NCBI RefSeq assembly: GCF_040054535.1 | Contig: NC_090789.1 | Coordinates: 817,697 to 881,696, forward strand | Reading direction: 5' to 3' | DNA from: Antennarius striatus | Lineage: Eukaryota; Chordata; Actinopteri; Lophiiformes; Antennariidae | Length of the DNA stretch: 64,000 nt | Shown: in pieces, positions 20,593 to 32,875 of the stretch | Position numbering within the stretch: the first letter of the stretch is position 1 | Layout: the number at the start of each line of letters is the position of its first letter | The notes under the pieces: model-generated | The model's database searches: none | Told to the model about the DNA's origin: nothing | The model's input: only the letters and a program-made list of their open reading frames with translations | Translations under genes and position numbers: made by a program

Positions 20593-23500
20593 ATGGAGGT
20601 CGTCCACGTCTACACGAAGGTCCGCGGTGAGTTCGGCCGCCAGTGTCTCTTCTCCGACCGGCCTGCGGAGCTGCTGGTGGACGTCCCTCCGGACCCGAGT
20701 CTGGCTCAGCAGTTCATCCAGAAGACCCGCAGAGACCACGCCGTTCAGGCCTGCAGGGACATGTCGGAGCACCAGGTGAGAGCTACCTGCGTGCGCGCGA
20801 GCCTTACGGGAAAAGTAGGAATAGAACACTGTAAAAAATGTGTAAAGTAAAAGCACTGATCCCACACTGTAAAAAATGTGTAAAGTAAAAGCACTGATCC
20901 CACACTGTAAAAAATGTGTTACAGTAAAAATACCGATCCCACACTGTAAAACGTTGTGAGAGTAAAAATGCTAATTCCACACTGTAAAAAATGTATTATA
21001 GTAAAAATACAGTACTGATTCCATAAAGTAAAATGTGATCCAATAATAAAGGTTCTTCAGTTTATGCAGGTTAAGATGGTGTTAAAATATCCTTTAGTCA
21101 TCTGTGTGAAGGTGTGAAGAGTCTCCCACCCCCCTGGTGCAGGTGAACACGGAGCGCTTCGAGTCAGAGAGCTGTGGGATAAACCACGTGGAGGGGGGTT
21201 GGCCCAAAGACATCAACCCACAGGAAGTGGAACAAACCATCCGCTTCAGGAAGAAGGTGGAGAAAGACGAGGGCTACATCAGCAGCATCCTGCAGCTGGG
21301 AAACGTAAGATCCACCGTTCACACGGATCCAGTTTAACACAGTCCACATGGATCCACATTAACCCAGTCCACATGGATCTGATGTCGTCACCTGGTCCAG
21401 GTCATGGAACACTGCATCCGACAGAACAACGCCATGGACATCTACCAGGAGTACTTTGAGGACGAGGTCGAAGTGGAGGACCACCAAGAGCCACCATCCG
21501 CCAAGACCATCAACATCTTCAGGTACAGCCGCCATTAAGAAGACTCCGCCCACTGCTCCTCTATCCAACTCGTCTCCTTTGTGCCTCCAGAGATCCCAAC
21601 GAGGTCAAACGTACGGTCAGCGGCCTGTCGTGGCATCCCGACAGCGGCAGGAAGCTGGCAGCCGCCTACTCCTGCCTGGAGTTCCAGAAGACCTCCCAGG
21701 ACTCGAGCCTGGACTCCTACATCTGGGACATCGGTGGGTGGTGGGATGCGGCGGACTGCAGGTGGGCGGGGTTCAGTCGGTTGACAGGTGTCTCTTCTAC
21801 TCAGAGAACCCAAACAGACCGGAGATGTCTCTGAAGCCGGCGTCCCAACTGGTCAGTCTGGACTACAACCCCAAAGACCCCCATACTCTAGTGGGGGGCT
21901 GCTATAATGGACAAGTAGGTGAGTCCAGATCCAGACTGACCGGGGGGGGGGGGGGTGATCCGTCAGTGACGAGCTTTACCCCACTGTGGGTGTGTTTGAA
22001 TTAGCCTACTGGGACACCCGGAAAGGCGGCCAACCGGTGGAGTTGTCCTCCTTGGAGCAGAGTCACCGAGACCCGGTCTACAAGACCACCTGGTTGCAGT
22101 CCAAGACCGGCACGGACACCTTCTCTGCCTCGACCGATGGACAGGTAAGAGGTGATGTCATAACGACAAGCAGGTAGACGACAACCAAACCGTCCTGCTG
22201 TCTCCTCCAGGTCCTGTGGTGGGACGTCCGCCGGTTGAGCGAGCCCACGGAGCGCTTGATTCTGGACCCGAGCAGAGAGGGCAACCTGGACCGGGCTTTA
22301 GGGGCAGTCTCTCTGGAGTTTGAGTCCACCATGGTGAGGCTGATCCCGGGGGAGTTCTTCATCAATGCTGGTGAGCTCCCCTGATCTGGACTTGTTTTCT
22401 CCATCTGCCCCCCCCCAGCCCACCAAGTTCATGGTGGGGACGGAGCAGGGCGTGGTCATGTCCTGCAACCGGAAGGCGAAAACTCCGGCGGAGAAGATCG
22501 TCTGTACGTACGACAGCCACCACGGGCCGGTCTACGCCCTGCACAGGAACCCCTTCTTCCCCAAAAACTTCCTGACGGTGGGCGACTGGACGGCCCGGAT
22601 CTGGTCTGAGGACATCAAGGAGTCGTCCATCATGTGGACCAAGTAGGAGTCAAGACGCTTCCAAGTTTGGTCTGTTTCTGCTCAGTCTGGCTCGACTAGT
22701 CGTGTCTGACCCTTGTCTGGGTCTGTTCCAGGTATCAGATGTCGTTCTTGATGGACGGCTGCTGGAGTCCGGTCCGCCCCTCCGTCTTCTTCACCGTGAA
22801 GATGGACGGCATGCTGGACGCGTGGGATGTCCTGTTCAAGCAGAACGACCCCACGCTGAGTTTCAAGGTACGTCCGTCCGTCTCGCCTGAGAATCCGTCC
22901 AGGGTCCGGCCCTGTCTCACCCCGACGTCTCCTGTCCAGGTGTGCGATGAGGCCCTGTACAGCCTGCGGGTCCAGGATCACGGACGCCTGCTGGCGTGCG
23001 GGTCTCAGCGGGGCGGAGTCACGCTGCTGGAGGTCTGCTCTGGACTGTCCAGCCTGCAGAAGAACGAGAAGAGTTCCCTCGCCGCTGTGAGTGACACTCG
23101 AACTCCGGCTGACCTCAGATATGTTCCTACGACGATAGCCACGTCAAAGTTAGCGGTTGATGTAGCTGGAATGGTTCCCGTAGCAACGGATCCCAACGAG
23201 ATGCTTTCAGTTTCCTCTGCTGTGACGTCATTTTTGGTTTGGCGACATCATCCGGCTCAGCTAGTTAGCAGGCTAATGCTAAAGGTCATGTGATCTGCCC
23301 AGTTGGGCAAGGAATGTCAGCATTTAGAGTGATCATGTGACCGAGCAGCAAAAAAGTGATGCTCAAACTGATTTTAGCTTCCTAGCATGGTGCTAGCATA
23401 GCATGAGAAAGCAGGTTAGCATCCTGCTAGCAGGCTGAGTTTGGATTCTCTGCGCTCCCTCAGATGTTCGAGCGAGAGACGAAGCGAGAGAAGATCCTGG

Positions 23501-23903
23501 AGGCGCGGCAGAGAGAGATCCGCCTGAAGGAGAGGAGCCGGTCCCAGCAGAGCCGCGAGGACGAGGGCCAACGGGACGATGGAGACGACACCCCCGATCA
23601 GCTGATCGCCAGAGCCGAGCAGGACTTCTACAGCATGGTGGAGGCGGAGCAACGGAGGAGGCGGGACCGGGAGGAGCGGTCCAACCGGGTCAGAACCGGG
23701 TCTTCTTTCTCTGTATCTACTTCCTGTAGTATGTTGTTCAGGAAATGAAGAAAGGAAATAAAGAAATGTTCTTTATATATTTGGTCTTAAAAGAGTCAGA
23801 ACTCATTTGAATATCTGGATCTTCTCACCTGCAGGAGAAAGACGTCTGCGAAGAGAAACGAGTGGAAGAAGAAGAAACGTCAGAGAGAACAGACGAAGGA
23901 TGA
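20593..23903 (+). CDS. dnai2: Dynein axonemal intermediate chain 2
   Basis: WD-repeat intermediate chain of the outer dynein arm in motile cilia and sperm flagella, needed to assemble the arm. Twelve coding exons: 20593..20775, 21143..21304, 21401..21522, 21591..21733, 21805..21918, 22005..22144, 22211..22333, 22419..22642, 22732..22867, 22940..23086, 23464..23688, 23835..23903. They total 596 codons including stop, close to the roughly 600 of mammalian DNAI2. Recognisable segments: start [23 protein letters not shown]-type blocks such as [37 protein letters not shown] and [14 protein letters not shown], then a charged C-terminal helix ([19 protein letters not shown]) and an acidic tail. All junctions are GT-AG and in phase. 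AATAAA at 24090..24095 probably ends the transcript. It lies inside the zinc-finger cluster. Confidence 0.97.
20829..21030. repeat. Tandem repeat of about 44 bp in dnai2 intron 1
   Basis: Four to five units starting ACACTGTAAAAAATGTGT and ending in CTGATCCC, increasingly diverged toward the right. Intronic; no function apparent. Confidence 0.8.
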
Positions 23904-24280
23904 TTTCATTATTATTCAATGATTTTTTTGTTGTTTATCATGTCATCATGTCGACATCGAAGTTCCTGTTCAGATCAGTGTCAACACTTCTGCTCCAATC
24001 CACACAGTTCACACTGTGTTCTGTGTGTGAATCAAACACACTGATCTGTTTATTAAAAGTATTTTATTTGTAGATACTTGTCTATCTAAAATAAAACCGA
24101 CCAATACAATGTAAATATGTCACAAGAATCTAATAAAATTAAATGTGTGAAAAATAAAAACACACACTGACATTGCTTTTCATAGTAATTGTGTATTAAC
24201 TTTAAAGTTCTATTTTTCATTTTTAATGTGTTCAAATTTATTTATCAATCATCTCTTTTCATGTCAATAATCACAAATTT

Positions 24281-24333
24281 CCCCACTGTGGGACAATAAA
24301 GGTCTTTTATTATATTATTATTATTATTATTAA
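24281..24333 (+). mobile_element. LINE-type 3' tail with stem-loop and ATT microsatellite
   Basis: The sequence CCCCACTGTGGG can fold on itself, is followed by ACAATAAAGG, and runs into an (ATT)n tail. This resembles the 3' end of CR1/L2/Rex-like fish non-LTR elements. Related tails occur near 30165, 40217 and 48948. Only the tails are present; family assignment is tentative. Confidence 0.5.
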
Positions 24334-24465
24334 ATGTCGTCGCTCTTCCGCTCCGCCAGGGGGCGCCGTTCGTCCCTTCGTCTCCCCCAGAACGAACCGT
24401 CGTCGACGCGGAATTCCGTGTCTGTTTACGTCGCCACTGGTTCTCTTTGTCCGCTCGGGAGCAGA

Positions 24466-27400
24466 ATGTGCGCCGTGCAGCTGCTGCGGGTGTCGGTCCA
24501 CCAGCGGATCAGCGCCGCCGCGGAGGACTTCCTGCTGCGGCTGGAAGAGGAGGAGGAAGCGGCGGACATCCCGGCGCTGAGGGCGCTGCTCACCGAGCGG
24601 CTAACGGCGGCCGCGGAGGAGATCGTCTCCCTGCTGGAGGAGACTGTGGCGGAGCTCCGGGACAGAGTGGAGCGGTCGGAGCGGGAGGTCTTCCGCCAGA
24701 GGAGGCTGCTGGACGCGGTGCTGAAGCCGGAGGTGAAGCTGGACAGAGCGGGTGAGTCCCCGCTCGCTGCGCCCGGAGGAACCGGAAGAGGGACGCAGAT
24801 GCTGACTGCCACTTCCGGGCTCCTTCAAAATAAACCTGCCAGCTAGCATAAACAAAAGAGAAAAAACGACGTATTGGAAGTTAAAATTGTGGATTAACGG
24901 GAAAACATTAATTTTAAAATTAGTAAGAGCATCAAAGTCTTTATAAAACTTTTTTTTCTGTTAAACTATTAAAGATACATGCAAATAATGTAAATCTTCT
25001 TTTCCTTTGGGCTTTTCCCTTCAGGGTCTCCACAGCCAATCAGTGTCCTCCATCTAACCCTGTCTTCTCATCCTCTTCTCTCACACCAACTACCCTCATG
25101 TCCTCTTTCACTACATCCATAAACCTCCTCTTTGGTCTTCCTCTAGGCCTCCTGCCTGGCAGTTCAAAACTCAGCATCCTTCTACCAATATATTCACTAT
25201 CTCTCCTCTGGACATGTCCAAACCATCTCAGTCTGGCCTCTTTGACTTTATCTCTAGAACCTCTAACATGTGCTGTCCCTCTGATGTATTCATTCCACAG
25301 TTACCTCTTCTAGTCTTTGTTCTCTCTCATTTTCCACGTTCATCAACTCTTCAAAGTACTCTTTCCATCTTTCCATCACACTACTGGCACCTGTCAATAG
25401 ACTTCCATCCCTATCCTTAATCACCCTAACCTGCTGCACCATCTCTAACTCTGTCTTGCCAACCGGTATAGATCAGTCTCTCCCTCCTTACTGTCCAACC
25501 TAGCATACAAGTCATCATAAGCTTCTTGTTTGGCCTTTGCTACCTCTACCTTCACCTTACGCTGCATCTCCCTGTACTCCTGTCTACTCTCCTCAGTCCT
25601 CTCAGTGTCCCACTTCTTCTTAGCTAACCTCTTTCTCTGTATACACTCCTGTACCTCCTCATTCCACCACCAAGTCTCCTTATCTACTTTCCCTCCAGAT
25701 GACACACCAAGTACTCTCCTACCTGTCTCCCTGATCACATTAGCTGTAGTTGTCCAGTCATCTGGAAGAACCTCCTGACCACCCAGAGCCTCTCTTAACT
25801 CCTTCCTGAAAGTCATGCAACACTCTTCCTTTTTTAGCTTCCACCATTTCGTCTTCAGCTCTGCCTTTGTCCTCTTCATCTTCTTCACCACCAGAGTCAT
25901 CCTACACACCACCATCCTATGCTGTTTGGCTACACTCTCACCTACCACTACTTTACAGTCACTGATCTCCTTCAGGTTACACCGTCTACACAAGATCTAG
26001 TCTACCTGTGTGCTCCTACCTCCACTCTTATAGGTCACTCTATGTTCCTGCCTCTTCTGGAAGAAAGTATTCACTACAGCCAATTCCATCCTTTTTGAAA
26101 AGTCAACCACCATCTGTCCTTCTGCGTTCCTCTCCTGGATACCAAACCTGCCCATCACCTCCTCATCACCTCTGTTTCCTGCACCAACATGTCCATTGAA
26201 GTCTGCTCCAATGACAACTCTCTCACTTCTAGGCATGCTCTGCATCACTTCATCAAAGTCCAGCCAGAATTTCTCCTTCTCCTCCAGCTCACATCCTACC
26301 TGTGGAGCATACCCGCTAACAACATTCAACATCACACCTTCTATTTCTAGCTTCAGACTCATCACTCTATCTGACACTCTTTTTACCTCCAGGACATTCC
26401 TAACAAACTCCTCCTTCAAGATAACTCCTCCTCCATTTCTCTTCCCATCTACACCATGATAGAACAACTTGAACCCTGCTCCTAAACTTCTAGTCTTGCT
26501 ACCTTTCCACCTGGTCTCCTGGACACATAGTATGTCTACCTTCCTCCTCTGCATCATGTCAACCAACTCTCTACCTTTTCCTGTCATAGTTCCATCATTC
26601 AATGTCCCTACTCTCAGTCCTATACTCTTGGTGTTCCTCTTCTCTATCTTCCTACGAACACACTTTCCTCCTCTCCTTCGATCAGCAGTAATCCAATTTC
26701 CACCGGCGCCCTGTAGGTCAACAGCGCCGATGGCGGTCGTTGTTAACCCGGGCCTCGACCGATCCGGTATGGAAGTCATAGGTTTGATTCGCATGTTTGA
26801 TTTGGCAAAAGTTTTACGCCGGATGCCCTTCCTGACACAACCCTCTGTATTTATCCGGGCTTGGGACCGGCACAATAAGACACTGGCTTGCATGCAAATA
26901 ATGTAAATAAGTCATGCAAATACATGCAAATAATAAATAAGTAAATAAGATGACGTATTTCGTACTGTCATGTGAAAACGTGTGTCAGCATGACACATCA
27001 AGACTCTGAAGTCAACATTCACATTCTGAAAAACCACAAATATGTCAACAGGCCTTCTATAATTTCATCATAAAATAGAGAATAAAGTTGGACCGGGGTT
27101 TTCCATGTGACCCAACGGGGTCAGGCAGACCTCCTCCAGTGTCATCAATCAATGGATCTAGACCAATAATTAACAATCAATCAGATCATTATCTGATGCC
27201 AAAAGAACAGATTGGTTCAGAAGCAGCTCAGCCAACCGGGTGTACGCCCCGTTTCGGGTTTGACACCAAACCTTAAAGATGGGTTCAGATTGGTATTTTC
27301 CCCTCTGGGGTATTAATAAAGTTGATTTATTTCTTCTCCTCCTCTTGGAAACATCCTTTCTGATTCTTCTCACCTTCTAACTAACGCTCCGTTCATTCAT

Positions 27401-28886
27401 GTCGTCTTCTGTCTCTTCAGACTCCCTGCAGGTCCGCACCGACCTCCCGCCTCCTCCGGTCGACGCTCTGGACTGGAACCAATCACAGGCCGAAGGCGCT
27501 GACGGCTGCGTTCCCTCCCCTTCACCCGACTCCCTTCCACCCGCCTCCCCCAACAGCTCGGCCGCCCACAGTGAAGACGATCCCGACAGCGACTGGAGGG
27601 AGGAGATCCGGCCCGCCAGACCTCAAAGGAAGAAGAAGGGGGGACCTCCGCCGCTGGTGGGGGGCAGGCGGAAGCGATCCGGTCCGGCCCGGAGCTTCCT
27701 GTGCCACGTTTGCGGCCGCTCCCTGCAGGGCAAAGGCTTCCTGCTGCAGCACGTCCTCCGGGTGTGCGCCGGCGACCCGGGGTGTCGCTGCGGCTTCTGC
27801 GGGGAGCGTTTGGAGTCGGCGAACGAACTGACGGCGCACCTGCAGACGCACCGGGACAAGAGCAAAACCTGCTCCTTCTGCGGGAAAACCTTCCGCTCCA
27901 TCCTGGCGCAGGAGCTCCATGTGAGGCTCCACACCGGGGAGAAACCGTACAGCTGCGACGTCTGCGGCAAGAAGTTCAGCCAGAAGGGCAACCTGAGCTC
28001 GCACGCCCGCGTCCACGCTGCAGAGAAACCCTTCAAGTGTAAAGAGTGCAGCCGCTCCTTCTGTCACTCGCTGTCTCTGGAGCGACACGAGCAGGAGCAC
28101 GGCGAGGGCGACCTGCACACCTGCAGCGTCTGCAGCCTGCAGTTCAGGAAGCGGCGCAGCCTCCAGCGCCACCTGGCCACGCATCAGAAGGATGACAAGC
28201 CCAAGAAGCGCCGCAAGCTGGTCCCGTCGTACCGCTGCAAGGTGTGCGGCGACGCCTTCGACAGGAGGACCGCCTTGATCAAACACGCCGAGACGCACCT
28301 CCAGGACGCCGACTGCTCCTGCGGGCTCTGCGGGTACCAGTACGAGTCCGCCGCCAGCCTCGCCGCCCATCTGCACTCCCACCGCGAGATCGGAAACACG
28401 TGTCACGTGTGCGGGAAGGGCTTCCCGGCTCAGGCGGCGCTGGAGATGCACCTGAGGATCCACACCGGAGAGAAACCGTACACCTGCAGCTTCTGTGGGA
28501 AGGCCTTCAACCAGAGCGGGAACCTGAAGACGCACCTGAAGATCCACACCGGCGAGAAGGCGTTCTCCTGCAACCTCTGTGGGAAGGGCTTCACCCAGAA
28601 GCAGACGCTGTACACGCACGTCCGCTTCCACAACAAGGAGCGCCGCTTCCTGTGCCAGGTGTGTGGGAAGGGCTTCATGCAGGACGTGGACCTGAAGAGA
28701 CACATCCTGATCCACACCGGGGAGAAGCCGTACAGCTGCATCGTCTGCGGGAAGAGCTTCCAGGCCAAGCGGTCCCTGAACGGACACCTGAAGGTCCACG
28801 TGGCGGGGGGCATGGCCCCGGAGCCGGATCAGACCCCCGAGCAGCCGAGGACCGACTCTTTATATCCAGGTTTGATTCAGCTGTGA
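24466..28886 (+). CDS. C2H2 zinc-finger protein, 13 fingers, with duplicated MCAVQ first exon
   Basis: Probable DNA-binding protein. Exons 24466..24751 and 27421..28886 join in phase 1 to 584 codons including stop. Exon 1 is an inverted near-identical copy of 13196..13481; the one difference I see is Ala to Val in EEIVSLL. Exon 2 starts [13 protein letters not shown], then a basic patch (RPQRKKKGG). Thirteen C2H2 units follow; the first ends in Cys (HVLRVC) rather than His. A linker rich in Lys/Arg (KPKKRRKLV) after finger 6 may serve nuclear import. The tail ends LYPGLIQL, like the IQL end of the gene at 17002. AATAAA at 28960..28965. The 2.7 kb intron contains an antisense RTE LINE. Confidence 0.9.
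24996..26890 (-). mobile_element. RTE-like LINE, internally deleted, with 18-bp target-site duplication
   Basis: Minus-strand non-LTR retrotransposon inside the zinc-finger intron. An open frame (25997..26893) encodes an AP-type endonuclease: [49 protein letters not shown]. The following frame (25445..25993) is the linker region. The reverse-transcriptase core is missing: sequence jumps from [15 protein letters not shown] to the C-terminal region with [20 protein letters not shown] frameshift and stops are present, so the copy is dead. Identical 18-bp direct repeats CATGCAAATAATGTAAAT at 24978..24995 and 26891..26908 flank it, as expected of target-primed insertion. Confidence 0.92.
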
Positions 28887-30326
28887 AGGCGCCAGACGTC
28901 CTGGCGGTGGTGCATGTGTTAGCCTGGGAGGCTAACAAGCTAACATCACTGCTGACTCAAATAAACTTCAGCTAACAGCTCTGAGTTAGCCCGACTGAAA
29001 TGTTAACCAAATATCAAACTGTCAGAATCATTGGACAACAGGATTCAGTGACGGTTCTGACCCATAAATGTCGAACACCTTCAGGAAAGTTTGTTTCTGG
29101 ATCGAACCCGAACAGACTTCCTGTCTGGAGCGAGCAGCAGTAAAGCTACTTGTGGAAAAAAAGTTCGAATGGAATGAAAATCTGCTCTGGATGCACGTTT
29201 CCAACAAGGCTAGCCTGTTGCTAAACAGGCTAGTTAGCTTATTACCACAAAGAGGTAAATTATTATCAAGGTAACTAAATTGTTATCAGCTAAAGTGTAC
29301 GTCTGATCACAATCTCTGTTTGATACCATGGCGGGTAACTTCACCAATCAAGATAGCTAGCTTCCTAGCTGAAGAGCTAGCCTTCTACCCTCGCAGGACT
29401 CCTCCTCCTCCAGGTTCTCGTGTGTGTTGGGCAGGTTTTTAGTGTGTTAGACGTCACACTCCGAGTGTCTGGACAGAGAACTCATGGAGTCTTGAATGTC
29501 GGACGCTTCTCGCCAAATCTGCAACATGGAGGAAAGGGGAGGGGCTTAAATGACTTGAAGCTTGTTAAACTGTTGGCTAAAGGTCTTATGGGTACGGAGG
29601 ACAGAAGCATAGAAACTGCTCGATGTTCTACTGACGTGTTTGGTGTCATTTACAAAATAAAACAAGTATGGAGAAGATTTGTCCATCTGGCTGGTATCTA
29701 GTTGGTTTCCGATGATCACCTCACTACCTAATAATTCTATAATTCTTTTTCTTCTTTAAATAAAACAGATGAGGACAAAGTGATCAATATGATCACTACG
29801 ATGAAATAAAGATCTTGTTCTCATCTTCCTGTTTGTAATATTGTAAATATTGTAAATATTGTTAGATTTAAGATGAAGTTTCTTTTGGCTCTCTAAACTA
29901 CGTTACCCATGAGTCTCTGCTGTGAATGAGATAAAACCTTCTTTTATAATCTCTATAATCTTTTATAAATCTATAATAGCCCCGAAAAAAATGTTTGACT
30001 CTTACAAAATCACTTCATCTGAAATAATAATTTCAGCTCACGGAGCTTCTGAAGTTTATTTATTCGATTAGAAATTTAAAAGATCCAGAATCCTGAATAG
30101 TTTTCTAGATGATGCAGAAGTGAATAAAGCAAATAAATAAAATTAAATAATGTATAAAACAAAATTTCCCAGTGGGGATCAATAAAGTGTGTTTCTTATA
30201 AAGTAAATACGTTCGTCCGGTTTAATTGTGATGTCATTTCCGGTCCAGCAGGGGGTAGACTAGCTCCGCCTCCTCATGTGACCCGGAAGAGGCTGTTGTT
30301 TTCCTTCCGGCTGCTCCGGGGCTCTG
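28887..30326. other. Intergenic; 3' UTR then no recognised gene
   Basis: The polyadenylation signal of the upstream gene is at 28960. A LINE-type tail (CCCAGTGGGGATCAATAAAG) lies near 30168. The rest is AT-rich with short GCTAGC-type runs. Open frames here have no support. The 3' 100 bases are the GC-rich promoter of the next gene. Confidence 0.5.
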
Positions 30327-32875
30327 ATGTCTCTGACCGAACCCGGACCGGGCTGCGGGCTCCGGGCCCTGACGGGAGCGGTGCTGGAGCTGCTGACCCG
30401 GGTCGGGGAGGAGCTCCTGGGGCTTCTGGAGCAGCAGGGCGGGGGCTCCGGCAGCCGCCGGCTGCTGACGGAGCGACTGGCCGAGGCGACGGAGCGGATC
30501 GTCGGGTTGCTGGAGCGGCATGTGAGGGAGTACCGGCGGCAGCTGGAGCGGCAGTACCGGCTGCTGGACGCGGTGCTGAGCCCGGTGGTCCGCCTGGACC
30601 GGACAGGTGAGGGCGGGGATGGTCCATCATTGGCCAATCAGAGGCCAGATCACACACTTCCGGAGGAGGGTTCCACACAAATAAGGAAATAATATTTCTA
30701 GAAATATGATTTTTTTTTTAAATTTAATTCTAGATATTTATGTATAATGATAACGAATATTTTTTTGATTTTATTCATATAAAATATTTTATATTCTATA
30801 TCTTTATATTAAAATTATTAGTTACTATTGTATAAAAAATATGTAAATATATACAGTATTTTCCGCACTATAAGGCGCACCTAAAAGCCTTTAATTTTCT
30901 CAATTTCTTGTAATGCAATGTGCCTTATATAAGATAAAAAATTTAAAATACACCATTTATTGAAGATGAGTTTTCAAATGCGGTTTATAATCCAGTGCCT
31001 TATATATGAAAAAAATTTTTTAAATAGGCCATTCATTGAAGGTGCGCTTTATAATGCAGTGCATTTTATAGTACGGAAAATACTTTAAATAAAAATCTAA
31101 AACAAATATACATTTATTGATTTGATATGTATATACAGTATGTTTATATATATATATATTTATGTGTGTGTGTGTGTATGTGTGTGTGTAGAAATAATTT
31201 TTTAGCCAAAGGAAAAATAATGTAGAGAGTAGCAGTACAATTCCTGGATTCTGATTGGCTGCTTGGGTTTAAGGTGTGGAATATTCAAATTAGAACCCTG
31301 GGCTACCTGACCTCTGACCTCTGGGCTTCCTGGAGTTCAGGCTGCTTCAGCAGAAGATTTTCACCGTGTTGACAGTTTTAAACAAGATGTTATCTGAAGC
31401 TCAGTGGGAACTAATTATTATTTCATATTCCAGACCCCATCGGGTCAACCAGCGCTGATGAAACGCCCTCCCTGCTGCCACGTAGCTCCGCCTCCTCAAA
31501 GGCCCCTCGAGCGGACAGTGATGACAACCGGAGGGGGGGTGTCGACTCTTCTAGCGTTAAAAAAACGCAGGAGGCAGATGGAGGACGTCGCTCAGAGACG
31601 TTCTCTTGTCTCAGCTGTGGGAAAAGTTTCCGTCACAAAGGGAACCTGATGAAACACGTGGAAACCCACTCCAGCAGCCCGGAGCTCAAGCCTCACAGAG
31701 GAGCCGTCAGCAGCACCGGGGCGTGTGAGATTTGTGGGAAGACCCTCCAGGACCTGGAGACTCACATGCGAACCCACACGGGGGTCAAACCGTTCCGCTG
31801 CGGCGTCTGCAACAAGCGCTTCCCCCGCCCCGGAGCACTGAGACGACACCAGAAGATCCACGGCGGCCGGCGAGCGTTCGTCTGTCGGCACTGCGGGAAG
31901 ACGTTCGTGGAGAGCGGCGCCCTGAGGAGTCACAGCAGGAGTCACTGCTGGGAGACGAGGGGAGGCGAGGACCCGCGGGAGGAGAAAGCGCCGATTCAGA
32001 CGAGTCACTGCTGTAAAGTCTGCAAGGAGTCTTTTCGGAGCGAAGGCGGTTTGAGGAAACACGCTCAGAGTCACGCCGCCGAGTCCGTCTGTGGGATCTG
32101 CGGTGAACATTCACCTGCGGGGACGCTAACGGAACACGTGCAGGCTCACGGAGTCGCCGGTCAAATCTGCCACGTTTGCGGCAAAACCTACCAGAACGTG
32201 GAGACTCACATGCGGAGCCACACCGGCGTCAAACCGTACTCCTGCCACGTCTGCGGCAAAGCCTTCCCGCGGCCCGGCGCCCTGCGCCGCCACCGGAGGA
32301 TCCACAGCGGCGAGCGACCCTACATCTGCGAGTTCTGCGGGAAAACATTTGTCGATAACGGCGCCCTAACAGCACACATCAAGAACCACACCGGAGACAA
32401 ACCGGTGCCACGGATCTCCTGCGAGACTTGCGGGAAAAGCTTGGCGTCAGTCCACATTCTGGAGGTCCACAAGAGGATCCACACCGGCGAGAAACCTTTC
32501 CAGTGTCGCGTCTGCGGGAAAGCCTTCAGGCAGGTGGGGGGGCTGAACTCCCACCGGCTGACCCACACTGGGGAGAAACCGTTCAGCTGTAGCTTGTGCA
32601 GCAAGAGCTTCAGCACCAAAGGATACCTGGAGACCCACCTCCGCTTCCACAGGAAGGAGCGAGCGTTCGGCTGCCACCTCTGCTGGAAGGCCTTCGTCAT
32701 CAAGAACGACCTGAAGAAACACCTGCTGACGCACAGCGGAGAAAAACCCCACAGCTGCCAAGTGTGTGGGAAGAGTTACCAGGAAAAACGCTCTCGAGAC
32801 CTCCACATGAAAGTCCACCTGGACGTCCAGGCCATCCAACAACCAATCAGAAGTCAGGACTGCGCTCAGCTGTAG
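30327..32875 (+). CDS. C2H2 zinc-finger protein, 14 fingers
   Basis: Probable DNA-binding protein. Exons 30327..30606 (MSLTEPGPGCGL, helical module with LLTERLAEATERIVGLLE) and 31434..32875 join in phase 1 to 574 codons including stop. Exon 2 begins DPIGSTSADETPS and lacks the KEEQEELW motif of other members. Fourteen C2H2 units follow. The second (CEICGKTLQDLETHMRTH) and seventh (CHVCGKTYQNVETHMRSH) have a Cys-to-His spacing of nine residues, and the sixth (CGICGEHSPAGTLTEHVQAH) has eleven. The finger order shows an internal duplication: units 2-5 and 7-9 repeat the pattern short finger, PRPGALRRH, GALxxH. AATAAA sits 11 bases after the stop. Ends SQDCAQL. Confidence 0.92.
30854..31084. mobile_element. 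MITE with CAGTATTTTCCGCACTATAA ends
   Basis: Lies in the first intron of the 14-finger gene. The left end CAGTATTTTCCGCACTATAA followed by GGCGCAC is mirrored at the right by TATAGTACGGAAAATACT. Two internal degenerate GCxxTTTATAATxCAGTG segments form a repeat. No coding capacity. Confidence 0.75.

Noticed and set aside
24466-24751. Second MCAVQ exon as a retrocopy
   Set aside because: It retains the splice donor and intron bases on the 3' side and has no poly-A, so it is a DNA-level duplication.
27522-28799. 425-residue antisense frame opposite a zinc-finger exon
   Set aside because: Shadow of the repetitive, GC-rich finger codons; no matching domain and the sense strand has the complete gene.
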